Assembly: GCA_019637695.1 (NCBI GenBank)
Contig: JAHBVG010000014.1
Span: 35,977 to 99,976 of the forward strand
Source: Caldilineaceae bacterium
GTDB taxonomy: Bacteria; Chloroflexota; Anaerolineae; Caldilineales; Caldilineaceae
Length of the DNA: 64,000 nucleotides
Direction: 5' to 3'
Numbering within the stretch: the stretch's first letter is position 1; every line of letters begins with the position of its first letter. Below, piece after piece: positions 7,967 to 16,198 of the stretch. Under the pieces are notes generated by a model that was not told the origin of the DNA, searched no databases, and was given only the letters and a program-made list of their open reading frames with translations. The position numbers were made by a program, and so were the translations under genes.

Positions 7967-9286
7967 ATGATGAATGAAGAGAACAGACGCCGCAATCGAA
8001 CGCTATGGATTATTCTGGGCGGTGCAATACTGATCTTATTCTTTAGCATTTGTGGCGTGCTTTTTGTGGGTAGTTTCCTCTTCTTCAATACAACGGGGAC
8101 ACCCACACAATCCACTGTTATTGAACGTGCTGAACGGGCCGAGATTGCACGACCTGCGCCTGTGGCAACGGTCATCCCTGTGCAGCCGATCCAGATCCCT
8201 GCGGGCATGGAAGACTACGAAACAGCCGTGCTGACGACGCTCTATCAACGGGTCAGCCCGTCGGTTGTCAATGTAGACGTACTGAGTTTTGGCAGCAATC
8301 TTCAACCCACACAGCCCTTCCTCTTCCCGCAGGGGACGCCGGTGATCCCTGATCTTCAGGCTGACCCGGAAACACTCTTTCCCCGCGGTCAAGGATCGGG
8401 CTTCATCTGGGATGGCGAGGGTCATATTGTCACCAATGCCCATGTTGTTGAAGGCGCGGATCAGGTTCAGATCCGCTTTGCCGATGGCACAGTGACAGTT
8501 GCCGAAGTTGTCGGCGCGGACAATCACAGTGATCTGGCCGTGTTGAAGATCGACCCCACCGGGTACACCATCGCGCCCGTGGCGCGGGGCAATATTGACG
8601 ATGTGCAAGTGGGGATGCGTGTAGCCGCTATCGGCAATCCCTTCGGCTTCGAGGGGACGCTGACCAGCGGCATTGTCAGCGCGATTGGCCGGAGTATCCC
8701 TGCGCTCACGTCATTCAGTATCCCCGCAGCCATTCAAACCGACGCAGTGATCAATCCGGGCAATTCGGGTGGTCCTCTGCTCAACGAACGCGGGGAAGTA
8801 ATCGGCGTCAACGCTCAGATCCGGGTTTCGCAAATGAGCAATACGGGGATTGGATTTGCCATCCCCATTAGTATTGTCGAACGCGTTGTGCCAGCGTTGA
8901 TTGCCGATGGCAGCTATGAACATTCTTACATAGGCATCAGCGGGAATACCTTCAGCCCCATCTGCGCCGATGTGCTTGATCTCCCCGCGGGGACACGGGG
9001 CGCTTATGTGTCGCAGGTGTTGCCAGGAACGCCGGCTGCACGCGCAGGGTTACGCGGCGGCTCCGAGCGGACAAATACAAATCTTTCTGGCATCTGCCCT
9101 GAGCAACGGGGAGGCGATCTGATCCTCGCCATTGACGACCAGCCTGTGACGCGCTTTGATGATATTTTGATCTACCTTGAGCGCTACACCAGCCCTGGGG
9201 ATAGGGTGATCCTGACGGTGATACGAGACGGCCAGGAGCGAGAGATCGCGGTGACGTTGACCGCTAGACCAGAGCGAGTACAGTAG
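7967..9286 (+). CDS. HtrA/DegP-type serine protease with PDZ domain
   Basis: A membrane-anchored periplasmic-side quality-control protease, 439 residues from the ATG at 7967 (AAGGA five bases upstream). A basic N-terminus (RRRNR) and one transmembrane helix, about residues 13-40, anchor it. A linker leads to an S1C trypsin-like domain with the full triad: H159 in VTNAHVVE, D189 in NHSDLAVL and S267 in NPGNSGGPLL. Residues about 325-430 form one PDZ domain with an AARAGLRGG-type motif and an unusual insertion holding C-P-E-Q. A terminator hairpin follows. One PDZ rather than two is normal for the DegS/HtrA class in Gram-positive and green non-sulfur bacteria. Confidence 0.95.
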   Translation: MMNEENRRRNRTLWIILGGAILILFFSICGVLFVGSFLFFNTTGTPTQSTVIERAERAEIARPAPVATVIPVQPIQIPAGMEDYETAVLTTLYQRVSPSVVNVDVLSFGSNLQPTQPFLFPQGTPVIPDLQADPETLFPRGQGSGFIWDGEGHIVTNAHVVEGADQVQIRFADGTVTVAEVVGADNHSDLAVLKIDPTGYTIAPVARGNIDDVQVGMRVAAIGNPFGFEGTLTSGIVSAIGRSIPALTSFSIPAAIQTDAVINPGNSGGPLLNERGEVIGVNAQIRVSQMSNTGIGFAIPISIVERVVPALIADGSYEHSYIGISGNTFSPICADVLDLPAGTRGAYVSQVLPGTPAARAGLRGGSERTNTNLSGICPEQRGGDLILAIDDQPVTRFDDILIYLERYTSPGDRVILTVIRDGQEREIAVTLTARPERVQ

Positions 9287-9311
9287 TATCTCGACGCATG
9301 AAACAGTTGGA

Positions 9312-9356
9312 CCAAAAAGGGAGGATGTTGCAAACCGCAACATCCTCCCTTTTTGG
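9312..9356. terminator. Bidirectional intrinsic terminator
   Basis: A 20-bp perfect stem that begins CCAAAAAGGGAGGATG on the left arm, with a five-base loop; A and T tracts on the two sides let it serve both the HtrA gene and the converging zinc-ribbon gene. Confidence 0.9.
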
Positions 9357-9431
9357 TTTGTTCGTCACTTATCGTCAGGGCGCGGGTGGGGCGGAAGCAA
9401 ACGCGGACGCCCCCATCCGCGCCCTAACCTG

Positions 9432-9830
9432 TTAGTCGTCGATCTCGATGATATGTTCCTCGTTGCCCTGTTTCCATCTCCCCTGACCGTCCCCAATTAC
9501 CCACGAAGAGCGAATGCGAATCGTGCGCCCGGCCCGTTGTGTGGGGGGTATCTCACTTGCTGCACGGCGAACCGGTGGCGACTGCGGAGCTGACGCTGTC
9601 TGGGTTGCCGCCTGCGCCAGATACGACTGAAGTAATTTCCACCCACTGCGGATCGCTAACCCGGCCAACCCGGCGACGACGGGCAAGGCGGCCTTCCCTA
9701 CCTGGACCGGCAAGTTGAGCCGTTGAACGGGGAGTCCGTGGCTGGTGTCATGTCCACAACTGCCGCAGTAACGAGATTCTAACGAAACACTTCCACCACA
9801 TTGGGGGCAAATGCGATTTACTTGATTCAT
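9432..9830 (-). CDS. Zinc-ribbon protein of unknown function
   Basis: A 132-residue protein beginning with a zinc ribbon: C8-PQ-C11 and C22-GS-C25 (in ICPQCGG and YCGSCGH), the zf-ribbon/double-zinc-ribbon type. The middle (about residues 40-75) has a mildly hydrophobic stretch VGKAALPVVAGLAGLAI that could be a membrane helix, and the C-terminus is polar and acidic. The ATG at 9830 is preceded by AAGGA; the frame upstream of it is not supported. Such ribbons usually mediate protein contacts; I cannot name the partner. It is divergent from the subtilase gene. Confidence 0.7.
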   Translation of the reverse strand: MNQVNRICPQCGGSVSLESRYCGSCGHDTSHGLPVQRLNLPVQVGKAALPVVAGLAGLAIRSGWKLLQSYLAQAATQTASAPQSPPVRRAASEIPPTQRAGRTIRIRSSWVIGDGQGRWKQGNEEHIIEIDD

Positions 9831-10083
9831 AGATAGTCCTTTCTTCTCAGTAACTTTTTTCGAGTATAACACCGGCCGGTAGAGTGGGCAAGCAGCAATA
9901 AAGCACACTATCTTCGCAATTCCCCCCCCAGATACCTATTGAGGCAGAGTTTAACTTCTCGTAGGGTAAGTGTAACGAAATTGTAAACAACGCGTTGGTC
10001 CAGGAGCGGTGGAGCAACATCCAGCAGCAACTTGGTTTGTATCCATTGCTCTTTTAGCTACATGGAACCCTAGAGGCGCTCGA

Positions 10084-11742
10084 ATGATTACAACTACGTC
10101 ATCCCTAAAAAGATGGGTCTATATATTACTGCTGGCCTTTCTCTTATGGTTGAGCTTGAAATGGGTATCACCAATTTATGCTGGTGAGTTAGCGCAAGAT
10201 GAGAATCCGTCCATTTTGGTTAAGTTTGGCGCGGGTGTCTCTGAGGTTGAACGAGATGCCTTCATTGCTCAAATCGGCGGTGAACTTGTATATTGGCTTG
10301 CTCCTTTACACACAGCCCAAGTTCGACTCAGCGCCACGTCTCATCGATCTGTAGACGTTACTCGCTCGATTGCCGACGCCAGCGATCTGGTGATTTCTGT
10401 GGAAAATAATGGTTTGGTGACAGGCGTCCCGATCCTTGTAGAAGGTCCAACGGGGCGGGTAGGCACAGCGGCGCAGGGCACGATCCCGGCCAGCCCTATT
10501 CAGGTCAACGATCCTGATTTTAACAACTCAATGCGCGTGTATGCGCCTGCTTTGATCGACCTGACCTGGGCATGGCGATTTAGCATGGGCAACCCTGCGA
10601 TCGTTCTCGCTGTTGTGGATAGCGGCGTGAATGCATTGCACCCTGATCTCAACGGGCGTGTGCTGGCCGGTTATGACTTTGTCAACAAAGATGATGATCC
10701 ACAGGATGATCATGGGCACGGCACCCATATCGCCGGCATTATCGCCGCAGTCGCCAACAATGGGATCGGATCTGCGGGGATCTGTCCTCTCTGTTCGATC
10801 CTACCCGTTAAGGTGCTGGATGCAAGCAACACCGGCACCTGGGCAAATGTAGCGGCTGGCATCGTCTACGCAGTGGACAATGGCGCTCATGTCATCAATC
10901 TTAGTTTGGGCGGCAGTTCTAACACCCAGGTTATACAAGATGCCATCAGCTACGCCGCTGCGCATGGCGTACTCGTCGTGGCTGCCGCCGGGAACAGTCG
11001 CAGCGATGACTACTTCTACCCCGCCGCTTTGGAAGATGTACTCGCTGTCAGCGCGACCCGACAGGACGATACACGCTGGAGCTTGAGCAACTTTGGCGAT
11101 TGGATCGATGTTACTGCGCCCGGATATGCCATTTTCAGCACCTATCACGCTCTGGACAATTTCTACAACGGATATACGTTCATGAGCGGAACAAGCATGG
11201 CCGCGCCCCATGTGGTTGGGCTGGCTGGGCTGCTTCTCAGCCAGCAGCCAGCTCGCACTTCAGCGGATCTGCGCCGCTTGATTCTAGAGAGCGCAACCGA
11301 TTTGGGCGAGCCTGGCCGAGATATCTACTTTGGCGCAGGGCGTATCAATGCTAATAAGGCTCTGTTGCTTGAGGTTCCTCAGCCCAAGGCGAACGCGATG
11401 GTGGGCGGCGTCATCTGGCAAGATGAGAATATCAATGGCGCCTGGGAAGAAGATGAGGTGGCTTGCAGCTTCTCTATCCTCATCAGCGTCTTTAGCCAAG
11501 ACGATCAACTTGTAGCCGCCGTCACCGTGGACGGCGATGGCGAGTGGCGCGTTGGCAATTTGTATGCCGGTGTCTATCAAGTGAAGGCAGAAGCCCAAGA
11601 TCAGGCAATCTTAACAACGCCTTCTCAGTACGTTGTAACCCTGGCAGAAAGCCAATCGATCTTCGATCTTAACTTTGGAGCGGCGCCTCTTGAAATGCCT
11701 CAATCCCAAGAGCGTTTGTATCTTCCGATGTTGAGTCGGTAG
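10084..11742 (+). CDS. Secreted subtilisin-like serine protease (S8) with C-terminal B-type domain
   Basis: A 552-residue exported protease. Residues 1-33 are a signal peptide (K-R-W start, hydrophobic core about 12-24). Residues 40-90 look like a fervidolysin-type inhibitory propeptide (NPSILVKFGAGV). The catalytic triad is complete: D179 in VVDSGVNALHPDL, H212 in GHGTHIAG and S371 in SGTSMAAPH, with the oxyanion Asn at about 304 (AAAGNS). From about residue 440 a Cna-B/SdrD-like beta domain starts VGGVIWQDENINGAWEEDE. The end, ERLYLPMLSR, resembles the Y-L-P-L-x-x-R tails common on Chloroflexota secreted proteins. The ATG at 10084 has AGAGG ten bases upstream. Likely nutrient or surface proteolysis. 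Confidence 0.93.
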   Translation: MITTTSSLKRWVYILLLAFLLWLSLKWVSPIYAGELAQDENPSILVKFGAGVSEVERDAFIAQIGGELVYWLAPLHTAQVRLSATSHRSVDVTRSIADASDLVISVENNGLVTGVPILVEGPTGRVGTAAQGTIPASPIQVNDPDFNNSMRVYAPALIDLTWAWRFSMGNPAIVLAVVDSGVNALHPDLNGRVLAGYDFVNKDDDPQDDHGHGTHIAGIIAAVANNGIGSAGICPLCSILPVKVLDASNTGTWANVAAGIVYAVDNGAHVINLSLGGSSNTQVIQDAISYAAAHGVLVVAAAGNSRSDDYFYPAALEDVLAVSATRQDDTRWSLSNFGDWIDVTAPGYAIFSTYHALDNFYNGYTFMSGTSMAAPHVVGLAGLLLSQQPARTSADLRRLILESATDLGEPGRDIYFGAGRINANKALLLEVPQPKANAMVGGVIWQDENINGAWEEDEVACSFSILISVFSQDDQLVAAVTVDGDGEWRVGNLYAGVYQVKAEAQDQAILTTPSQYVVTLAESQSIFDLNFGAAPLEMPQSQERLYLPMLSR

Positions 11743-11803
11743 TGAATTGATCTTTGATAGCGTCTGTAAACCAAGATGCTGACCGATATTGAAGGAGATA
11801 GTC

Positions 11804-12409
11804 ATGAATACAATGAGTCTATGTTTTATTTCGTGCCGACCATCTGACACTGTAAATCTTTTAGCTCAATGGATGGTTCGGTTTACTGTGGCAATGCTGC
11901 TGGTCACATGTGTAAATATTGTTACCGCTCAGATTTCTAATGTTTATGCACAGGAAACCACTTCCCACACGGTGAGATCTGGCGAAACATTGTCCAGTAT
12001 TGCCAGTCGATATGGAGTCAACGTGAGTACCCTGGCCAGCTACAATGGTATTTCCAACCCGAATCTGCTGCGTCCTGGGCAAGTATTGCGTATTCCTATG
12101 ACCAGCCAGGCAGTGTCAGTCAATCTGCCCGCGCCGGTGACCCCTCGATCACAAAACACACCCGCGCCTCCACCGCCGCCATCCAATCCATTACCGACGG
12201 TCTCGCCACGGCAGATAATTGCGCCGGTTGGTTATCCTACGCCGACGGCGACTCCTCCGGCGTCAGCAACGCGTTATCACATAGTGCGCCCGAATGACAC
12301 GCTGTATGGGATCGCTGCCCGGTATGGGGCCAGCGTTGACGCCATCAAAAGACGTAATGGCCTGACGAGCAACACGATCTATGTAGGGCAATCATTGGCA
12401 ATCCCTTAA
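11804..12409 (+). CDS. Exported protein with two LysM domains
   Basis: A 201-residue exported protein that should bind peptidoglycan or related N-acetylglucosamine polymers. A signal peptide covers about residues 1-50, with the hydrophobic core at 27-45 and a likely cut after VYA. LysM 1 ([17 protein letters not shown] ... LRIP) lies at about 54-98 and LysM 2 ([18 protein letters not shown] ... LAIP) at about 157-201, so the protein stops at the end of the second domain. A Pro/Thr-rich linker of about 55 residues separates them. AAGGAGA sits seven bases before the ATG at 11804. No catalytic domain is attached. It follows the subtilase gene by 61 bases and may share its transcript. Confidence 0.9.
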   Translation: MNTMSLCFISCRPSDTVNLLAQWMVRFTVAMLLVTCVNIVTAQISNVYAQETTSHTVRSGETLSSIASRYGVNVSTLASYNGISNPNLLRPGQVLRIPMTSQAVSVNLPAPVTPRSQNTPAPPPPPSNPLPTVSPRQIIAPVGYPTPTATPPASATRYHIVRPNDTLYGIAARYGASVDAIKRRNGLTSNTIYVGQSLAIP

Positions 12410-12442
12410 TGTCTATATCATCCACGCAACACGGATCACGTT

Positions 12443-13201
12443 TCACTGCGCCAGAAAGTACTGAACGACGCCCAACAAGAGGATGATCCCTAACAGGCGG
12501 CGCATGGCTGGGCCGGATAAGTAATGGGAACCCAGTCGTGCGCCGAGGAGTCCGCCGATTAAGGCAGCAGGCAACAGCAACGCGCCGTAGACTCCGAAGA
12601 CGAAGTTGCCGCCGATCAGCCGCCCCAGGATGCTGCTGATCGAGTTGACGACGATAAACCCTGCCGAGGAAGTCGCCGCCTCTTTGGGCGTTCCCCAGCC
12701 GCTAAAAATGATCACCGGCGCCAGGAAGATGCCGCCGCCCAGCCCCAAAATCCCAGAGATCAACCCAATCAACGCGCCGCTCAACAGCATCCACAGCCAG
12801 GGGGCATGGACAGGTTGCTCTGCGCGCTGCTCGTGGAACCTGTCAAAGAAGAGCAGACGGATGCCCACATAGGAGAGCGCGATGTAGAGCAGCGTTCGAT
12901 AGAGCGTCTCCGTCACCTCGATGTAGCCGCCGAGAAAGGCCGCCGGCACCGACGCCAGCAGAAAGGGCAGAAGCAGACGCGGACGATAATAGCCTTCTTT
13001 CCAATAGGCGACGAAGGCAATAGCGGCGACGACGATATTCAACACCAGTGAAGTGCTTGCCATTAACTTGGTGGAAAGCGCATAGAGGCTCATAGCCGCC
13101 AGGTAGCCGGACGCCCCACCAAAACCTACGCTGGCATAGAGAAAGGCCACAATCAAAATCAGGATGATCAACTCAATCGAGGGCAGTGAACCAGGAACCA
13201 T
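12443..13201 (-). CDS. TauE/SafE-family sulfite/sulfonate exporter-like permease
   Basis: A polytopic membrane protein of the TauE/SafE (TSUP, DUF81) family, which exports sulfite or organosulfur anions. About eight hydrophobic helices are present. The family's two related halves are recognisable: the Gly-rich ASVGFGGASGYLA near the N-terminus and GLISGILGLGGGIFLAP with ATSSAGFIVVNS in the second half. I start at the ATG at 13201 because AGGGAA lies about seven bases upstream; an ATG at 13219 adds six residues. It converges with the LysM gene and has no obvious sulfur genes nearby, so the substrate stays open. Confidence 0.88.
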   Translation of the reverse strand: MVPGSLPSIELIILILIVAFLYASVGFGGASGYLAAMSLYALSTKLMASTSLVLNIVVAAIAFVAYWKEGYYRPRLLLPFLLASVPAAFLGGYIEVTETLYRTLLYIALSYVGIRLLFFDRFHEQRAEQPVHAPWLWMLLSGALIGLISGILGLGGGIFLAPVIIFSGWGTPKEAATSSAGFIVVNSISSILGRLIGGNFVFGVYGALLLPAALIGGLLGARLGSHYLSGPAMRRLLGIILLLGVVQYFLAQ

Positions 13202-13305
13202 GAGGTTTCCCTGAAGCATAGGGGCAGCGGATCACGACGTGACCCCCATCATATCATCCTTAAGGTGCTTCCGACGATTCTGAATAAACCCCAAAGAGCA
13301 AGGGA

Positions 13306-13335
13306 TTGGATTCCAAAATTTAGCTCTGGTATACT
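13306..13335 (+). promoter_or_regulatory. Sigma-70-type promoter of the TIM-barrel isomerase gene
   Basis: TTGGAT at 13306 and TATACT at 13330, spacer 18, 42 bases before the TTG start codon at 13378. Confidence 0.5.
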
Positions 13336-13377
13336 GCTTCTATAGGGCAACTCAGGAGCGAAAGGAAGGGTGCTGTT

Positions 13378-14211
13378 TTGACGAACAACATCGGGTTTGC
13401 AACCTGGACAATGGGCGATATACCCTTTATGGATTATCTGCCCCGCCTGGAGGAGATGGGTTACACCGGAATCGAATTGATCGGCGATTCGGCCCGTATC
13501 CCTGTCGCCAATGTCCTTGCGGTTGTCGATGAATATGGTCTCTCCGTTATGTCTGTGGTTGCCATCAATGAGATCGATCTGGCCCATCCGCTGCCATCCA
13601 TGCGTCAAGAAAGCATCGAGATGGCGCGAGAATTACTCGATTACTGCAATGAGATCAATTGTCGAAAGCTGGTATTGCGCGAAAAGCCTGGGCGGATGCG
13701 CCCAATTGTAGGGCGTCTCAAAGAGTGGAACCTATTGCAACAGTCGCTGCGGGCAGTGATGTACAGCGCCAGCCATGTCGGGGTGCAGGTTCTCTTTTTG
13801 CCGGTAAACCGCTATGAAGGCTTCCTCGTCAACACCGCACAGGACGCCCTGCGCCTGCTTGATCGACTCGATCCTATGGACGCGAATGTGGCGCTTAACA
13901 GCTACTATATGAACCTGGAGGAATCCGGCTTCCGCTCGACGTTTGAGAATGTGGGCAGCCGATTAGGGCTTTTCTATGCGTCAGAAAGTAACCGGCGCGC
14001 GTTGGGTGATGGTCGTATTGATTGGTTGGAACTCTGCCTGTCGCTAGATGCGATTGGCTACGACGATGACATTATCATCGAATGCCAGGCTGTCGGCGCT
14101 GATCCCATGCTGCCGGTGGGGCGTTCACCTGATTGGCCTTTAGAGGTACTCACCTTTGCCGAGCAGTCGATAGCCCATCTGCGCGTGGCGTTGGCAGCCT
14201 GCCGTCCTTGA
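13378..14211 (+). CDS. Sugar phosphate isomerase/epimerase-like TIM-barrel protein
   Basis: A 277-residue member of the xylose-isomerase-like TIM-barrel (AP endonuclease 2) superfamily. The pattern NNIGFATWTM, then LPRLEEMGYTGIEL at the first strand-helix, EYGLSVMSVV at the second and DIIIECQAV near the end is typical, and acidic metal ligands (E in GIEL, the D/E pair DDDIIIE) are visible. Substrate cannot be read from the sequence. The start is TTG at 13378, eight bases after AAGGAAGG. It is divergent from the TauE gene and followed by an independent promoter, so it is probably a single-gene unit. Confidence 0.82.
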   Translation: MTNNIGFATWTMGDIPFMDYLPRLEEMGYTGIELIGDSARIPVANVLAVVDEYGLSVMSVVAINEIDLAHPLPSMRQESIEMARELLDYCNEINCRKLVLREKPGRMRPIVGRLKEWNLLQQSLRAVMYSASHVGVQVLFLPVNRYEGFLVNTAQDALRLLDRLDPMDANVALNSYYMNLEESGFRSTFENVGSRLGLFYASESNRRALGDGRIDWLELCLSLDAIGYDDDIIIECQAVGADPMLPVGRSPDWPLEVLTFAEQSIAHLRVALAACRP

Positions 14212-14231
14212 GCGTTTAAGCGGCAAGACGG

Positions 14232-14262
14232 TTGACGCTTGCTGGGGTAATTATGCTACAAT
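14232..14262 (+). promoter_or_regulatory. Candidate promoter of the DUF1385 gene
   Basis: TTGACG at 14232 and TACAAT at 14257 with a 19-base spacer. A dyad CGGTCA-ACC-TGACCG at 14263-14277 covers the expected start point and could be an operator. Confidence 0.5.
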
Positions 14263-14299
14263 CGGTCAACCTGACCGTGAACGGTTACTGTGCGCAAAC

Positions 14300-14330
14300 A
14301 GGACAGCCTCAAGCGGTTGTCCTTTTTATT
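14300..14330 (+). terminator. Terminator-like hairpin inside the DUF1385 leader
   Basis: AGGACAGCC pairs with GGTTGTCCT (one G-U pair) over a six-base loop and is followed by TTTTATT. It lies between the promoter and the TTG start at 14352, so it may act as an attenuator. Confidence 0.55.
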
Positions 14331-14351
14331 GGATAGATCTGGAGCAAACTC

Positions 14352-15323
14352 TTGGGTAAACAATATTACGGCGGCCAGGCCGTCATCGAAGGCGTGATGA
14401 TGCGTGGCCGCAAAGCGATGGCTGTGGCAGTGCGCAATCCTCAGGGTGAGATTGTGCTGCATGAAGAACCGTTGACCGCCAAAATCTACACCAGCAAATG
14501 GGGACAGTGGCCCTTTGTGCGCGGGTTGGCCATGCTCTGGGATGCGCTGGGGTTGGGGATGCGCGCACTCTTGTGGAGCGCCGATGTCGCCGTCCAGGAA
14601 GAAAATCAGGAAAAGCCAACTGAATTCACCGGCCCTGTGGCATGGACGACGATTGCCGCCAGTCTTTCGTTCGCCATTGGGCTTTTCTTCTTGTTGCCAA
14701 CCTTTGTGGCCAAATGGATGGCTGGATTTTTCGGCGATCACGCCGTGGTGGATGCGGTTTTTGAAGGAGCCATTCGGCTGCTTCTCTTCGTTGTCTACAT
14801 CTGGGCGATTGGGTTGATGCCGGATATTCGCCGTGTCTTTGGCTATCACGGCGCCGAACACAAGACGATCAACGCCTACGAAGCTGGCGAACTGCTCACC
14901 GTCGAGAATGTCCAAAAGTACAGTGTTCAGCATACACGTTGCGGCACTAGCTTTTTGCTGTATGTACTTGTGATCAGCATTATCCTCTTTGCGCCGCTTA
15001 CCTTTGCTGGCGTTGAACAGGCCTGGCTGGCTCTGCTTCTGCGCTTTGTGACGCGCCTGCTCTTGATCCCAATTGTTGCCGGGATCGCCTATGAGATCAT
15101 TCGGTTCAGCGCAGCCCATGACAAAAACCCAATCATGCGCGCCTTGATTACCCCTGGCCTCTGGCTGCAAAAGCTGACCACGCGCGAACCAGATGACGGC
15201 ATGGTGGAATGCGCCATTGCTGGCCTTGAGCCTGTCCTGGCTGCGGATGGGATCACGAATGTGGTTGTCAGACCCGCCACTCCACAGGATCAGACGCCCG
15301 AACCCGCCCCGGCTCTGCCGTAA
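14352..15323 (+). CDS. DUF1385 (YqhQ-like) membrane protein
   Basis: A 323-residue integral membrane protein of the DUF1385 family. The diagnostic start [15 protein letters not shown] is at residues 5-18, followed by RNPQGEIV and the later conserved block [13 protein letters not shown] with [10 protein letters not shown]. The histidine and cysteine positions suggest metal binding, but no reaction is established for the family. Four to five hydrophobic segments lie between about residues 95 and 255. The start is TTG at 14352 with GGAGC eight bases upstream; the nearest ATG falls inside the conserved motif, so TTG is preferred. The leader carries a terminator-like hairpin. Confidence 0.9.
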   Translation: MGKQYYGGQAVIEGVMMRGRKAMAVAVRNPQGEIVLHEEPLTAKIYTSKWGQWPFVRGLAMLWDALGLGMRALLWSADVAVQEENQEKPTEFTGPVAWTTIAASLSFAIGLFFLLPTFVAKWMAGFFGDHAVVDAVFEGAIRLLLFVVYIWAIGLMPDIRRVFGYHGAEHKTINAYEAGELLTVENVQKYSVQHTRCGTSFLLYVLVISIILFAPLTFAGVEQAWLALLLRFVTRLLLIPIVAGIAYEIIRFSAAHDKNPIMRALITPGLWLQKLTTREPDDGMVECAIAGLEPVLAADGITNVVVRPATPQDQTPEPAPALP

Positions 15324-15333
15324 ATATCACAGC

Positions 15334-15362
15334 GTAGAGGCGTTGCATTGCAACGCCTCTAC
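15334..15362. repeat. GTAGAGGCGTTGC palindrome between converging genes
   Basis: A perfect 13-bp dyad, GTAGAGGCGTTGC with its complement and a three-base centre. It overlaps the stop end of the S4 gene and probably terminates transcripts from both sides. Very similar palindromes recur in cyanobacterial and Chloroflexota genomes, so it may belong to a dispersed family. Confidence 0.65.
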
Positions 15363-15562
15363 ACCTCTGGCAACGGCCCAACAACCAGTTCAGTGTCATC
15401 CAACGTCACCCGATCCCCAGGGTGGAGTTTGCGTCCACGCCGGGTCTCTACTTCGCCATTGACCCATACCATCCCTGATTGGATCAAGTGTTTGGCCTCT
15501 CCGCCCGAAAAGACGAGCCCTTCCCGCTTCAAGAATTGATCGAGTTTGATCGTTGCTTCCAT
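15359..15562 (-). CDS. Small S4-domain RNA-binding protein (RlbA/YaaA-like)
   Basis: A 67-residue protein that is essentially one S4 RNA-binding domain. The recognisable stretch is IKLDQFLKREGLVFSGGEAK, then IQSGMVWVNGEVETRRGRKL and a closing strand, matching the small stand-alone S4 family (RlbA/YaaA), which is linked to ribosome maturation or recombination-associated operons. GAGGAA sits five bases before the ATG at 15562. In many bacteria this gene lies beside dnaA and recF; here those are absent from the window, although the DnaA-box region is 13 kb away. The stop codon lies within the palindrome at 15334. Confidence 0.88.
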   Translation of the reverse strand: MEATIKLDQFLKREGLVFSGGEAKHLIQSGMVWVNGEVETRRGRKLHPGDRVTLDDTELVVGPLPEV

Positions 15563-15855
15563 AAGAATTCCTCACTTTTATTTCTGTAGGAGCTATATAC
15601 TATAGAGATGCTGATCCGAAAAGAATATGGTGATTTTCAGACAATAGTGTATCACGGGCAGCGCATGGGATAACGAACAAAGTCAGAACTCATAACCCAT
15701 CCTGTACCGGCTGAATGTATCTGGGGAGACAGAGCCTTTGCCGATCTTGTTGTATACTGAAGCCAAACCAGATAGAAAGACCGAGCCTGGTTTTTGCTGA
15801 GGCGATAGTGTGGACCTCGGTTTTCATAGTGTTACTAGCAAAGGTAGAACGTAAA

Positions 15856-16113
15856 ATGAGTCCCGTCTCTTGTCGAGAGTTTATGGAATTGGTGGCGCTA
15901 CGCCATAGAAATAAGGAAGTGCAGCCAGAAAAACAGCAGACTCCTGTACGCGAGAAGGTGTTACGCCCTGATCAGCAGATCCTATTTGGGCAGCAGCGCC
16001 AGAAGAAACTGGCTACCTGCCCAGCCTGCGATGCCCTGGTCGATGCCGATATTCTGCATCCGTACAGTGGTCTTTGCCCGATTTGCCATGAAGAAGCACG
16101 ATTGCGAAGTTGA
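15856..16113 (+). CDS. Small zinc-ribbon protein, unknown function
   Basis: An 85-residue soluble protein. The N-terminal half is charged and helical (FMELVALRHRNKE). The C-terminal half holds a Cys4 ribbon: ATCPACDALVDAD and LCPICHEEA, that is C-x2-C ... C-x2-C. It is not a known enzyme; proteins of this size with one ribbon are often nucleic-acid or protein adaptors. The ATG at 15856 is preceded by AAGGTAGA; the frame upstream of it has no conserved look. A strong terminator follows. The 290 bases before it hold no gene I can support. Confidence 0.6.
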   Translation: MSPVSCREFMELVALRHRNKEVQPEKQQTPVREKVLRPDQQILFGQQRQKKLATCPACDALVDADILHPYSGLCPICHEEARLRS

Positions 16114-16142
16114 TAGCGCCGCCGGCGAATCAGGTTGAATGC

Positions 16143-16174
16143 AAAAGGACAGCCCATACGGGCTGTCCTTTTTT
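16143..16174. terminator. Bidirectional intrinsic terminator
   Basis: A 13-bp perfect stem AAAAGGACAGCCC/GGGCTGTCCTTTT with a four-base loop and further T residues. It serves the zinc-ribbon gene and the converging PA14 lipoprotein gene. Confidence 0.9.
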
Positions 16175-16198
16175 GTATGCCCTGCGAGTGGGCATCTG

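Noticed and set aside
14256..15170. Minus-strand frame of 304 codons opposite DUF1385
   Set aside because: Gln/His-rich shadow without ribosome site; the plus-strand gene has the family start motif.
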